Below are positions 1-10,682 of a stretch of DNA of 64,000 nt, piece by piece (position 1 is the stretch's first letter; each line of letters opens with the position of its first letter). The notes beneath the pieces were generated by a model. It had not been told where the DNA came from and ran no database searches. It worked only from the letters and a program-made list of their open reading frames with translations. A program made the translations under genes and the position numbers. Origin of the DNA: Psettodes erumei (taxonomy: Eukaryota; Chordata; Actinopteri; Pleuronectiformes; Psettodidae); assembly GCA_016785225.1 (NCBI GenBank), contig JAFBJZ010000406.1, positions 101,325 to 165,324 of the forward strand, given 5' to 3'.

Positions 1-1239
1 AATCGCTGTCGTCTTCACTGACTGCATAATTATGTCACCATTGAAACATTTTGGAAAAGATTTAGAAATTCCGGTACATCAGTCAGAGGCAAACTACGAA
101 AACACAAATATAGGATCATTTACATGCATGCTAGCGTCAATTGGCTACTTGGCTAAGGATATAACCAAGGCTAACAGTGTTAGCCTAACAGTACAAAATG
201 TAATTTACGACAAATCCTTAACAGCCGCGAGCCTGAAGTATACTAAATATGTTTGCCGACAAATTCCATGAACATGATAAGCGCAGCTGCAGTTGCGTTT
301 AAAAAGAATACCTTTATGCTCGGTCAAATTACTGAATCCGTGCTGCGAGGAACATCAATGACTCTGGTCTATGGTCTATGGTCTATTCCGACACAATTAA
401 ACCGACCACTTCCGTTATCAACCTTCAAAACAAGCCTCATTTATAGTCGCGTTTAACACCTATTGATAAACCGCAATTAAAACATAGAATGTATGGAACG
501 TTATACCAACATACTGTATAATGGTGAAAATTGTGTGAAAATATACTTCGTAGACTGGCAGATATGTGGCAATCTATATGAAATATCCTTATCATGTGTT
601 ATAATCTAAATTCATATCACATGGTAAGTGACTATACATTAAGTAATTGTATATAAAATAAAATAAACCTTAAATGTTTGTACACGAGATTAGTCCTGTG
701 TTTTATTTTGAAGGCTAATGGTTTCATTCCGGTGGCAACCGTTTCTGAATGTGAACTTGACGCAGCTAAACGTTGATACCTCTGTCCATCGCCTCACATG
801 GTTCACAACCCATGCCACAATATGTGGGGTTATGTTTTTTCCGGGTGTGCGCAAAGATGCTTGCGCAGACAAAAGTAGTGAGGGAATATGAGCCGTATGT
901 TGTCAGTCTGTGTCGTGATCTAACAGTCCAACAGACGACGCGTTGCCTTAACTTTGTTACGGGTACTTTTATATAGCCAACAGTGCCTTACTAAATTATT
1001 CATCCCCAATTTGTCTTATTTTGTTGCCATACAACCTTGAATTAAAACTGATATTGGTGAGATTTGTGTTATTTGATGGATACAACATGTGTAGCCTATC
1101 TACACCTTTGAAGTTGCAACATTTTCCATTATAAACAAAAAGAACATAAGAAAATATACAAAAAGCAGAAAACCTCAGGATGCACACTCACACAGTCTCT
1201 TGGGATAGCCTATGTCTCTAAAGCTTGGCACATTAAGCT
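1..1239. other. Unassigned left edge, no gene recognised
   Basis: I recognise no coding or transposon signature here. Open frames at 32-271 and 253-456 have no family resemblance. AATAAA-type poly(A) hexamers occur around 655-665 after AT-rich DNA, so a + strand transcript could end here, but no matching coding exon is visible. The stretch 700-960 is less AT-rich than its surroundings and contains several CpGs (around 845-870 and 890-960). That could mark a promoter or simply unique DNA. Confidence 0.4.
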
Positions 1240-1645
1240 ACTAGATAGTTTTGCCCATTCCTCAAGGCAAAACTACTCTAACTACTTAAAGTTGGATGGA
1301 TTCTGTTGGTGTACAAAAATCTTTAAATCATACCACAGAATCTCAATTGCATTGAGCTCTCAGCTTTGACTAGGCCATTTGACATTTAAATGTGTTTCCT
1401 TAAACCACTCACATGTTGCTTTAGCAGTATTCTTAGGGTCAGATGTCATGCTGAAAGATGAAACACCAGTAAAGTCTCACTTCTCTAGAAGACTGAAACA
1501 AATTTTCCTCAAGAATTTCCCTGCATTTAGCACTGTCCATGATTCCTTCACTTCTGACCAGATTCCAGTGAGTCCCTGCAAATTAAAAACATCTACACAG
1601 AATGATGCTCTCACCACCAAGCTTCACATTGAGGATATAATTCTC
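1240..1645 (-). mobile_element. Tc1/mariner-like transposon relic
   Basis: The + strand reads as the noncoding strand of an abundant fish Tc1-like element. Landmarks in order are 'ctcaaggcaaaactactcta' (1261), 'aagttggatgga' (about 1289), 'agaatctcaattgcattgag' (about 1339), 'tttgactaggccattt' (about 1366) and 'ccagtgagtccctgcaaa' (about 1565). These correspond to the antisense of the middle of a transposase gene. No frame is open across it, and both inverted ends and the rest of the gene are missing. The assignment rests on remembered family sequence and the order of landmarks. Confidence 0.6.
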
Positions 1646-2499
1646 AGAGTGATCTGAAAGACAAAGGCTAAAACTCTTCCAGGACATGAGAATACGTATG
1701 GGCAAAAAATTAATTTAATCACATGTAATTAAAATCAGATTTACTTGTGCATTAATGTTGGAGTAGTTGTATTATAAGCCCAATTTTGACATTCACACAT
1801 CTGTGATGTTTTTGCCAGTGTCCCTTCTATGTTTGGGAACTGTAACTGTTGTTTGTACTTTAGATTATGTTTTTAATTTCTCCATATTTGTCTAATACTA
1901 TACTGTGCTCACTGTAAAATAGGCCACTGTGTTGACAGTAGACTTGATAGATTGAATTATCAAGGGTATGTTTGAACCGACTTCACAATACAGGTCTCTG
2001 GTGTTGTGTTTTGAAGACAGGCAATATATTGTAGTGTCTCTGCAGCTCTGAAAATGTGTTTAAAATTATTGATTTCATTTCATCTGTGAAATCCAGTTGA
2101 TATGTTTGTGTGGGGCATGCTATTTTATCTGGGGCTTAAGCATGTAGATTCATTTGTAGTGGTTTGCTTAGTGTCATTATTAATTATAATTATATTTAAT
2201 TATAATTATAATTATTAAATGTGTTGAGCAGTAAAACATTTGAAATGAACAATATGTACTGTACATACTGTATATATTTATAACAGAGTTTGTTTCAAAG
2301 CAATTTAGCTCTTTTGTAAACAACATCAAAGAAAGAAACAATAGGACACACATTATTCAAATCTGAGTATTTTTTAATGTCTTAAAACATGTCTGAGGCA
2401 TTTTTGCAAACAGCTACACTTTGCTCAATATGCTAGCCCAACACAGTGGATATGAAGAATTGTGCCTACAGAGATAACTTCAGCTAAGGTTTTGGTTGG
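1646..2499. other. AT-rich unassigned DNA
   Basis: No gene or recognisable transposon. A nearly self-complementary AT-only stretch (TTAATTATAATTA-type) lies at about 2176-2218 and could extrude as a hairpin, but nothing suggests a function. Confidence 0.4.
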
Positions 2500-2779
2500 A
2501 ATTATTTTGGGGTCTTATTATCGATTCTTACTTGTATGTTTTAGTGAGGTAGGTTTTGTTGCTTATACTGCACTTTTGTACACATTGTGATTTATTATTA
2601 CTAACATATCAGCAACAATATTTTAAATGTTTTAAATTATTTTGGGGTTTTATTATCGATTCTTACCGTTTAAACACCTTGTATGTTTTTGTGAGGTAGG
2701 TTTTGTTACTTATACTACATGTTTGTACACATTGTGATTTATTATTACTGACATATCAGCAACAATATTTTAAATGTTT
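2500..2779. repeat. Two-copy tandem duplication of about 135 bp
   Basis: Copy 1 (2500-2634) and copy 2 (2635-2779) run in the same order and orientation: 'aattattttggggt', 'ttattatcgattctta', 'gtgaggtaggttttgtt', 'gtacacattgtgatttatta', 'catatcagcaacaatatttt'. Copy 2 carries about 10-13 extra bases ('ccgtttaaacacc') after 'gattctta'. Differences are few, so the duplication is fairly recent. Confidence 0.85.
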
Positions 2780-4189
2780 AATATCACTGTATGAGTTTAT
2801 ATTTATGTACTTTATATACCACAGGATACAGGTAGAATTTCACTTCAGCCAATGTTACCAGTAGGTGGCAGTATAACCCTGTTTGATTTATCTTGGGTGT
2901 GACAGCAAGGCCTGGGTCAATAATTTGAATCTCTTCATAAAATGCTACAATTTGATCTAAGCCAATTTACCGCATGTGATATTTGAACAATTTGGCTCAG
3001 AAACCATTAAGCTTGAAAAGCCCAATTCTGGTTAAGGTAGGAGTAATCCAGTATTCAAATGATCAGCATGATTAAATTTTACATAATATTCCCAGAAGAC
3101 ATGATCAGGGATCCACTTTGAATATAAGTTACCAGAACCCTTTCCAGTAGTGACTGTAGAAATCAGAGATCATTCCACAAGTTAGGTGCAATCCGTTCTG
3201 GGCTGAAGACAGGATTGGAGGGGAGACCCACATTGTACACTGATGGATTTAGATGTATCTGCATGTGTACTTTTGTGTGCTTGGGTAAACATCATTATCC
3301 AAGAAATACAAGATCAAATCCTTTTGTTTTCGTGTGGTTTCCACTTAAGACCTTGGCTGAACATCAGTACAAGCCGATGTTCAAAATGTTCACAAACAAC
3401 GTTCAAAACTCCTATGAGGATGTGACATTTCTAATGATACTAATTTCAGTAAGTTTATTTTATGTCAGAACCCCTAACTCCATTCTCCTGAGTCAAATAA
3501 AAATAAATGGTCTGCTGTACAAGTAAGATTCCTGATTATTGACAGACCTTTGGAATGCAGGTTTTCCAGTTTTTCACCTGGCTGAAGGGTCAAATAAGTA
3601 GTACACAAAATCAGCTAATGCTGGCCCCTGAATGGCTGTATTGTTACCAAGATAATCAACTGGCACTGGCTCAGTCCCACTGTTTTAGCAATACTTAAAG
3701 CCAACTCACACATCAAACAACACTTCTCAAGCACCTCAATGCAAGCTCACAAGTTCAATCTCAGCACTGTGAATAATTGTATAATAATCCCAGTAGCATA
3801 CATATTTGCATGCATGAATGGAGCTGAGAAATGTGCCATTGTTGTTGGTGTGGATGATTCACCTCACCAGAATGCTGGAGTTGTTCTGGCGTCTGAATTC
3901 AAGTGGTTAGGAAGTGAAACACTGTAACACTGAAGTCACACTGATATACTGCCTCTGTGTCCCCTGATATTTTCTGATAACATTGTATGAGCTAGACCAC
4001 TAACACTGTGTCTCACTGGACAAAATAGAAAAATGACATCATAGGAGAGAAATTCCTAATGTGCACACTCAAAGCAAACCTTGAAAACATTTGTTTTGCT
4101 CCATAAAAAAACAATGAAGCTAATTTATCCTGGTCACTCACAAGGATAAGCAACATACTTCATATACTAACTCATATTGCACTGACAGG
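2780..4189. other. Unassigned intergenic DNA
   Basis: Short open frames at 3215-3526 (103 codons) and 3739-3927 have no recognisable domain and no splice or start context that would support them. I see no transposon signature. Confidence 0.35.
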
Positions 4190-4655
4190 TCAGTGTATGA
4201 AATCTGCTGAGTTCCTCCCATCTGCTTTGCTCAGGGTCTGGCTGTTCACCCTGGAAAACAAAGCAAAAAAATACAAAAAAATAAAAGAAATGCAACTAAT
4301 CAAGGTCTGATGATGTCTTACATTAGTAGGAATGTCATGGGTGTTGGAGGTAAGAGGTTATGATTAGATACAGTTACAGAGGCTTCTCTGAATATGTAAT
4401 CAGAGCTCTTCATAACATATCTCATTGTTATTGGTTTCATTAATGGAAACTCCAACATCCCAATTGTGTGTTGTCCAAGTGTAAATGAAAGCAGCAGGAG
4501 GTGACGCAGCCCACTGTGCACTGCCAGAGTACTGTTTGCCGCCCTCATAGAGAGCAGCGGAGAACTGATGCAGAGGAGTTGAGTTAATGGGTTGTGGCGT
4601 GGTGTTTCTAAACCTGAGTGGGCTTGTTCCCTGTAAATGTTTTATTGTGTACAAT
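4190..4655 (-). other. Possible exon-like area, unresolved
   Basis: On the - strand a long T-rich tract ending TTTTCCAG precedes GGTGAACAG (junction near 4252-4253), a strong splice-acceptor shape. The following bases stay open for about 20 codons. A second candidate acceptor (TTTACAG/GGAACAAGC, near 4633) opens a frame of about 80 codons down to about 4400 that includes the peptides EGGKQYSGSAQW and TWTTHNWDVGV. I recognise neither peptide. Without homology or transcripts this may be chance, and the order of the two candidates does not by itself make a gene. Confidence 0.2.
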
Positions 4656-5266
4656 CATTGTACTGCTTCAAATATAAGCTGAATATTTGTCCTGTTTAAG
4701 GAAAATGACAACTATCTATCAGAAGAACAATGGATCAGCTAACACAAGTTTGTATAGATATATAATAATACATTAAAGCTGTTTGCAGTGAAATTCAAAA
4801 TGTCCATTTTACCATTATTACTTTGTGTATATCAGATGCTCAGTAGCATTGGCTGTAAAATAAGAAAACAAAGCATATCAGTATGTGAATCGTCTCATAC
4901 TGAAATGGTTACATACAGTAGCCTATTCAGTTATAACTTTTGGGTTGGGTGTGCCACCCCGAGATTTTCAGTGGCCCCCTCTGGATATGAAATATGTCTG
5001 GAGGCACCAGTGCTGTGCTGGTCATAAAAAAAGTAGGTGTTTTTTTCTGGGATTGTCTGACACTAGCATAATAGAGCAGTGAGTACTCTTTTTAATGGTT
5101 CCATTTAGTAATGGTTCACTCATTTTGTCACACATGACGGAACACTAAACAGCATTCCATACATGTGCAAACCCACAGTGTCTCACACAATACATTTACT
5201 AAATCTTTACTGTAAAATCAAAAAATTTTTCTTTCTTTCTTTTTTAGAGTGAATGCCTTCAATTCT
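4656..5266. other. Unassigned DNA left of the copia element
   Basis: No gene or known repeat recognised. A T-rich stretch at 5226-5245 lies just before the left copia LTR. Confidence 0.35.
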
Positions 5267-5493
5267 TGTTTATCGACTAGCGTTGCTAAGAGAAACACTC
5301 GACAACCATCTTCTCTGTTGGCTGGCACGACACACACTCCTAACTCAGCCGTTTATTTTAACCATTTAAATACATGGTGGTGTGCATGGGCACCTGCATG
5401 GGCACCTGCATGGACACTGATGTCATTACGTCATAGACACCTGATTGGATGCTGATTAACATGGCTTTGCCCTAATAACAAATATGCTTAACA
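5267..5493 (-). repeat. Copia 3' LTR
   Basis: Matches the right LTR from 'tttatcgactag' to 'aacaaatatg' with few differences. It carries three tandem copies of the 12-mer 'gggcacctgcat' or near-copies (5388-5414), where the right LTR has about one fewer. On the + strand it starts TGTTTATCG and ends CTTAACA, giving TG...CA ends. Confidence 0.88.
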
Positions 5494-5700
5494 CTCCCAC
5501 TCAAAGACATGTTTACAGCTCTCTTCTGTTCAGTGGAAAACAAAAACAAAATATACATAACCCATTTGTACTGTACTCAGTTACAGCATAAACCATAAAA
5601 CAAAATATTTCACATACTGGCAGTTCTGAAAACATAAATAAAGAAAAATACATCTTCCACTTCATTTTCTCATTACATTCATTTTATCTGCCAGCTTCCA

Positions 5701-6195
5701 TCACTCTCCAAACAAATAACTTATGAATTTCTCCAATTTGACCTTTGACACTGGTTTGGTAAGTACATCAGCTACCATGTCTGCAGTAGGACAGTAAATA
5801 ACATTAGTTTTCCCCTCTGTGTGTGCAGACCGTACAAAATGATATTTTATATCCACATGCTTGCTTCTCTGTCTGCACACTGGGTTCTTAGATAACGCTA
5901 TCGCCCCCTGGTTGTCCTCATAGATTTTGACTGGTAAATGCTGATTACTACCATCCATTCCTTTCAGTAGTTGTACTAGGTACATGCTCTCCTGAGTAGT
6001 GGCTGCTAGAGCCATGTACTCTGCTTCACAGCTAGATAGCGCAACTGTTGCTTGCTTCCTGCTGCTCTTCCACGATATTACTGCACCAGTTTCAGTTAAG
6101 CTGAAACAATATCCAGTGGTGCTTCTCCTGTCATTTTTGTCAGCTGCCCAGTCAGCATCACTATACCCCTCAAGCTGTAGGCTTTTCTCACATTT
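5701..6195 (-). pseudogene. Copia pol, RNase H segment
   Basis: This is the C-terminal part of the copia polyprotein, in the same frame as the RT segment but cut off from it by an in-frame TGA at 6196-6198. It shows the family hallmarks SDADWA near 6150, SSCEAEYMALA near 6000-6030, and EDNQGAIALSKNP and RSKHVDIKYHFVR further on, with acidic residues of RNase H preserved. It ends in a natural stop at 5701-5703, about 200 bp before the 3' LTR. The first internal ATG is at 6015, but translation would not be expected to start there. Confidence 0.88.
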
Positions 6196-7074
6196 TCAGT
6201 AGTGTAATTCCTGATCCATAGTACCCTTTAAGTATCTCAGTAAGTGTTTTGTGGCAGTCCAATGCTGCTGCTTTGGTTCTGCCAGATGTTGTGATAGTTT
6301 ACTGACTATCCAGCTCAAGTCGGGTCTGGTACATGTCATAATGTATATCAAGCTACCCACTATCTCTCTGTAGCCTGTTGGGTCAGTCACATCACCATTA
6401 GTGTCAAAATGTAACTTCTGCTCAGATGGGGTGGTTCTGGGTTTGCATTCAGACATTCCAAATCTGGCTAACATTTTCTCAATGTGTCTCTTTTGTGTCA
6501 TTTTGATTTCTCCATCACTGTGGCTAAAATCAATACCCAAGAAGTGTTTAAGTGGTGGACCCATATCCTTCATCTTAAACCTTCTCTTCAGCATTTCTTC
6601 ACATCTCTCTCTCAGTATGTCGTTGTTACTCGCTGCTATGATTAAATCATCAACCCACACTAACAGTATGACTTTCTCATTTCCAGATTGTCTGGTGTAG
6701 ACACAGTGGTCAGCATCATTTCGAACAAAACCATTCTCTGTAAGGTGATCATGCAGTAACATATTCCAGTTACGACCAGACTGTTTTAACCCATACAATG
6801 ACTTGTTGAGTTTACACACAAGGTGTTCACCTGTTTTTGACTTTACCTGAAAACCTTCGGGTTGCTCCATATATACCTCACAGTCCATGGGAGCATGCAA
6901 GTAAGCAGTCTTTACATCCATTTGGTGAAGGACAAGGTTCTCCTGCACGGCTACCTGCATCAATGCTCGGACAGAGGTCATATTGGCAGTGGGTGAAAAT
7001 GTCTCTTTATAGTCAATCCCTTCCACTTGACGTACCCCTTTGCCACATATCTGGCTTTTAAGTCTCAGATCCAT
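6196..7074 (-). pseudogene. Copia pol, reverse transcriptase segment
   Basis: About 290 open codons carry the copia-type RT: YKETFSPTANMTSVR, MDVKTAYLHAPM (first catalytic Asp), SLYGLKQSGRNWN, and WVDDLIIAAS (the catalytic DD, where Y is the commoner first residue in this family). A connection region follows with LKHFLGIDF, GSLIYIMTCTRPDLSW and TKHLLRYLKGT. It joins the upstream segment through a frameshift near 7070 and ends at a TGA (6196). RT would copy the element's RNA in cytoplasmic particles. All active-site residues remain, so the decay is recent. Confidence 0.92.
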
Positions 7075-7675
7075 CTGGGCCTTCTTTCACTGCATATACC
7101 CAGCGACCTCCCACTGCTTGTTTGCCCCGTGGCAGTGGTGTCAGAGTGAAAGTCTCATTCTCAGTTAAGGATTGTATCTCATCTTTCATTGCATCACCCC
7201 ACAATTTTGCTTTCTCTGAATTCATTGCTTCGCTAAATGTTTTAGGTACACCATAGGTCACTCTGTAGAAATAATCCACATTTTCTGTTTCATCATCACA
7301 CTCTGCTTTACACTGGTACTCTTTCAGGTATTCTGGAGCCTTTCTCTCCCTCAAAGGATATCTCGGTTCTACCTGCTCTTTCTCTGTGCCATCAGCCTGT
7401 GGTGGGCTTGCCTCAGTCGTCTCTGCACTTGGCTCTACATTAGTCTCTTCAGACTGTCCCTGACCCTGGCTCATTACCTTTGGTGTTGCCTCTTCATAGC
7501 TCTCTGTGTCATCCTCCATGTCATAATTGGTCTGTGTCTGTCTATCTGCACTGCCTTTAGTGATTGTTTTCACTAGCCTATGTTTTAGGACTTTCCCTGT
7601 CTCTGGATAATAGATGTTGTAAGCTGGGCTATACTTATCATAGCCGACAAAAAATCCCTTTGTCACACCTAGCAT
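7058..7675 (-). pseudogene. Copia pol, integrase tail to RT start
   Basis: About 205 open codons. The first part (GVTKGFFVGYDKYSPAYNIYY) is the GKT/GF-type domain after the integrase core. A low-complexity acidic linker follows (E-, T- and Q-rich, about residues 40-105), then RYPLRERKAPEYL, typical of the copia integrase C-terminus, and the RT lead-in GDAMKDEIQSLTENETFTL and GRWVYAVK. It is separated from both neighbours by frameshifts (near 7672 and 7070). Confidence 0.88.
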
Positions 7676-8094
7676 CCAGCTTCTTTTTTGTCCTGCTTAT
7701 ATGTGTAGCAATCAGATCCAAATACCTTCATGTTAGACAGGTTGGGTGTTTTTCCTGTGAAAACATAGTAAGGTGTCTGCTCTAGACGCTTACTGTAACA
7801 CCTGTTGCGAATCTGAGCTGCTGTTTGCACTGCATATGTCCACAAATGCTTTGGGAGGTTACTCTCCAACAGCATGCATCGTGCCATCTCAAATAAAGTT
7901 CTCCATCCCCTTTCGGCAGTTCTGTTCTGATGAGGTGAGTAGGGTGCACTGGTCTCGTGCCTTATCCCATTACTCCTAAGTAATGACTGGAATTCCTGCC
8001 CGGTAAACTCTGTACCGTTGTCAGACCTTATAGACTTAATCTTCCCATAGGGTGCTACATCTGCTATGATTTTTTTCTGTGGCTTGGGCTGCAT
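7669..8094 (-). pseudogene. Copia pol, integrase catalytic core
   Basis: Carries two of the DDE residues of the integrase core: the second Asp in IRSDNGTEF and the Glu in NRTAERGWRTL, with SAPYSPHQN between them. HLWTYAVQTAAQIRNR and KTPNLSNMKVFGSDCY follow, also standard for copia integrases. The first DDE Asp lies in the previous segment (LVHTDLCGP), beyond a frameshift near 8085. The segment runs out of frame near 7672 in an A/T-rich run. Confidence 0.9.
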
Positions 8095-9754
8095 AGCTTT
8101 TTGCCTTCAGAAAGTAGGGAAAAATCATCCCGCTGTGATCATCAGTAAATGCAATTGCATACCTGTAGCCATCTTTATCTGCTGGTTCTATGGGGCCACA
8201 CAAGTCTGTGTGCACTAGCTCAAGTATCGATGTAGCTTTTGCATCTGCCTGTCTGTTTCTGCTTTGTGTGAATTTTCCCTGCGTGCATATTTCACAGTTT
8301 TGGTTTGACTTATCATTTTTGCCCTTAATAGACATCCCTTCAACCACATTCTCTAATTTTGCAATGTCATCAAAATTACAATGCCCTAGTATTCTGTGCC
8401 ACGTTTGCATATCATGACAACCATACACTTCATCAACGTTTTCACTCTCAACAGTGCTAAGGTAATACAGCCTACCATACACATCCATTTTGAATTTTGT
8501 ACCGTCCCTGTTCACCAGCCAGTCGTCGCCGTCCTTAAAGCGGATCTCTGCACCGTTTGCTGTCGCTGCCTTGACAGAAAAGATGTTCTGTGGGAACGAT
8601 GGGATGTAGAGTGCCTGCTTGAGTCTCGTTCTCACTCGTCGCCCCTCGCTGTCCAGCAAGTAGACCTCGGCGTCTCCCCTCATCTTCGCCATTCCGCTCA
8701 CCTTGGTTCCGTCGGCCAGCTCGATCATGTGATCCTCGGGTCTGAAGCTCTTGTCCACCGTTTTGAACTTGGTGCTGTCGTTGATCATGTGCGATGTGGC
8801 TCCGCAATCCACCATGAGCCCTTTCTGGTTTTCTCCTTGCACTTGACAGTCACTCATCTTAAAGAAAAATGACGACTGTGAATCTGTCTGTCCATCAGCT
8901 TTCTTGATTTTGTCACGACCTCGGGCGCGTCCGCGCCATTTTCCTCGCTGTGGTGTGTCCCATGTTCGATCATCTCTCCTTTGTTGCACTTCGTTGGGGC
9001 ATGCCCGGGCCATGTGTCCTCTTTTCCCGCACGCGTAGCACTCAATGTCAGCCAACTCTACTTTCTTTCCTCGGCCTCTCCCGCGCGCTTTTGTTGCCCC
9101 GCTTGTTCTCATCACGTTGTCCTCGGTCACGTCTCCTCTCCCATATTTTTCAGTACTCTCATAGCTGCGTAGTTTATTTTTAAACTCGCCAAACGTCACT
9201 ACTTCATTAGTCTGTGTAACGTGAACAAAGAACGGTTTGTAGGACTCGGGTAGCCCTTTCACTACCATTGCAATCATAAGTCCATCACTTATTTGTTCGT
9301 CTGCTCTTCTTAATGACGTGAAAATAGTCTCTGCTCGAATTATGTATTCTGTAATTGTCTCATCGCTAGCTTTGCAGAGTGAGGACAGTTCACAGTAAAG
9401 ACTCACGACTCGTGGTTTGTCCTTGCCAACGTAGTGCTTTCGCAGAATCTCCAATGCCTCTCTTCCATTTCGTTCGGCGTCTCTCATCACCAACGATAAA
9501 CTTTTGTTGTCCAAAACTTGCACAAGTTCCGCGTACGCCTCACTATTCTTTGCCTCATCTTCGGCGACAGCTCCTTCGTCGTCCTCGTCGATATCGGGCT
9601 TCACCGTGATAGTCTCCCTCAGACTACGAAGCTCCATGTGGGCGAGGAATCTTGCTTCCCAAAGTTCATAATTTTTCTCATCGCCGTCGAATAAAAGTCT
9701 GCTCCACCTGTGGTCTAAGTGACTGGGCCCATAACCTGTGGGGATATTCGCCAT
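8036..9754 (-). pseudogene. Copia gag, protease and integrase N-terminus
   Basis: About 570 open codons starting MANIPTGYGPSHL at 9754, about 45 bp inside the 5' LTR, which is a natural start. Residues about 20-230 are a copia-type gag (UBN2-like). Near residue 238 is one CCHC knuckle, CYACGKRGHMARAC, preceded by a basic region. The protease motif is VDCGATSHM (Cys where many copia elements have Ser). WHRILGHCNFDD and CEICTQGKF form the HHCC zinc-binding domain of integrase, and LVHTDLCGP has the first catalytic Asp. The frame is intact up to a frameshift near 8085. It is the longest uninterrupted frame in the window. Confidence 0.94.
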
Positions 9755-9798
9755 CCCTGCGCAGCAGCTTTGCGTTTTACTTAGGGTACACAGTGAAC

Positions 9799-10014
9799 AA
9801 CTTTATCGACTAGTGTTGCAAAGAGAAACACTCGAAAACCATCTTCTCTGTTGGCTGGCACGACACACACTCCTGACTCAGCCGTTTATTTTTAACCATT
9901 CAAATACATGGTGGTGTGCATGGGCACCTGCATGGGCACTGACGTCATTACGTCATAGACACCTGATTGGATGCTGATTAACATGGCTTTGCCCTAATAA
10001 CAAATATGTCACCA
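9799..10014 (-). repeat. Copia 5' LTR
   Basis: Direct counterpart of the left LTR. The internal edge is near 9799-9802 ('tttatcgactag') and the outer edge is near 10014 ('aacaaatatgtcacca'). A CRE-like palindrome TGACGTCA (9940-9947, context 'ctgacgtcattacgtcat') is intact here, while the left LTR has 'tgatgtcattacgtcat'. This could be an LTR promoter element. Confidence 0.87.
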
Positions 10015-10052
10015 ACAAAACAAACTAATGCCATATACAGAAAGCTGCAGTG

Positions 10053-10185
10053 GGAACTTCATTAGCAGTTCCCACTCAAAGGAGATTAAGGCCAGATCTG
10101 ATAGTTGCGCCTGCCCAGTCGTGTTCCACGAGTAGGTTTTTATGCGTTTCAGCACAGACAATGACCTCTCCAAACAGGGACGGTC
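10053..10185 (-). pseudogene. hAT transposase C-terminal dimerisation fragment
   Basis: On the - strand the frame reads CLERSLSVLKRIKTYSWN, then TTGQAQLSDLALISFEWELL. This is the hATC dimerisation motif (ERSFS.LK.IKTYLR..M.Q.RL..LALLSIE) found in hAT transposases and ZMYM1/ZBED-type domesticated proteins. The fragment is about 45 residues long. It is flanked on the right by a degraded LTR and on the left by the copia 5' LTR, and the rest of the gene is absent. Confidence 0.75.
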
Positions 10186-10682
10186 TGTAAGAATCACTAC
10201 AGGAACCAATTGCAAGACAGTAGTGCAAAAAACTACATCCCTTTTCAGTCCTTAGTCAAACCAGTAATCCACAGCAACCAATTCCAAAAATTGAGATCCA
10301 GAAAACAGAGTCAAGAGTCCACAGGAAGAGTCGAGAAACCAGGGCAGCAAAAACCAGAATCGTAGTCATACATGCAAAGTCAAAACCAGAGAAATCACAA
10401 ACGAATCCGGAAAACGGTAGTCAGGCAAAGGGTGTCTCGATAAAACAGATCAAACTGGTGTACAGTACTCTCAGCACATGATTAAATGATCAATGTTCTG
10501 ATAAATGACAAACTGAAGTGCAGGACTATAAATACACAGGAGGGAAGTCACATGCTGACTGGACACAGTTGAAGGGAGTTGGACTAGATAATTAACAATG
10601 AGGGACAACACAGATGGGAGCTCAAATACACTGATTGGCAAAAGCAAAAAAGCGGACAGGGATCTCGCAGACAACTATGACA
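10186..10682 (-). repeat. Degraded LTR related to the solo LTR at 21.8 kb
   Basis: The reverse complement follows the same order of blocks as the + strand LTR at 21,830-22,437: 'ttaattatctagt', 'tccctcctgtgtattta', 'gagacaccctttgcct', 'ttgcaattggttcctgta'. It is about 110 bp shorter, with lower similarity in the 5' third. The ends read TGTCATAG...TTCTTACA on the - strand, so TG...CA is kept. The flanks do not form an obvious target duplication. Confidence 0.65.

Larger units (their letters stand above)
5267..10014 (-). mobile_element. Ty1/copia LTR retrotransposon, nearly complete
   Basis: Two LTRs of about 215-227 bp in the same orientation flank a gag-pol region read on the - strand. Domain order is CCHC nucleocapsid, aspartic protease, integrase, reverse transcriptase, RNase H. 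Integrase before RT is the defining order of Ty1/copia (Pseudoviridae). A purine-rich tract (- strand CTTTGAGTGGGAG, 5494-5506) sits directly against the left (3') LTR, as expected for a polypurine tract. The pol frame is broken by three frameshifts (near 8085, 7672 and 7070) and one in-frame TGA (6196), so this copy is inactive. I found no clear target-site duplication, and the LTR ends are only approximate. Related fish copia groups (GalEa/Hydra-like) are possible. Confidence 0.93.

Noticed and set aside
5262..10019. A target-site duplication for the copia element
   Set aside because: The five bases outside the left LTR (attct) and right LTR (acaaa) do not match, and shifting the borders a few bases did not help. 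The LTR edges may be eroded.
10071..10083. 'cccactcaaag' next to the copia 5' LTR, identical to the polypurine-tract complement at 5,496-5,506
   Set aside because: It lies in the hAT coding fragment and is only 11 bp, so chance similarity is likelier than a second polypurine tract.
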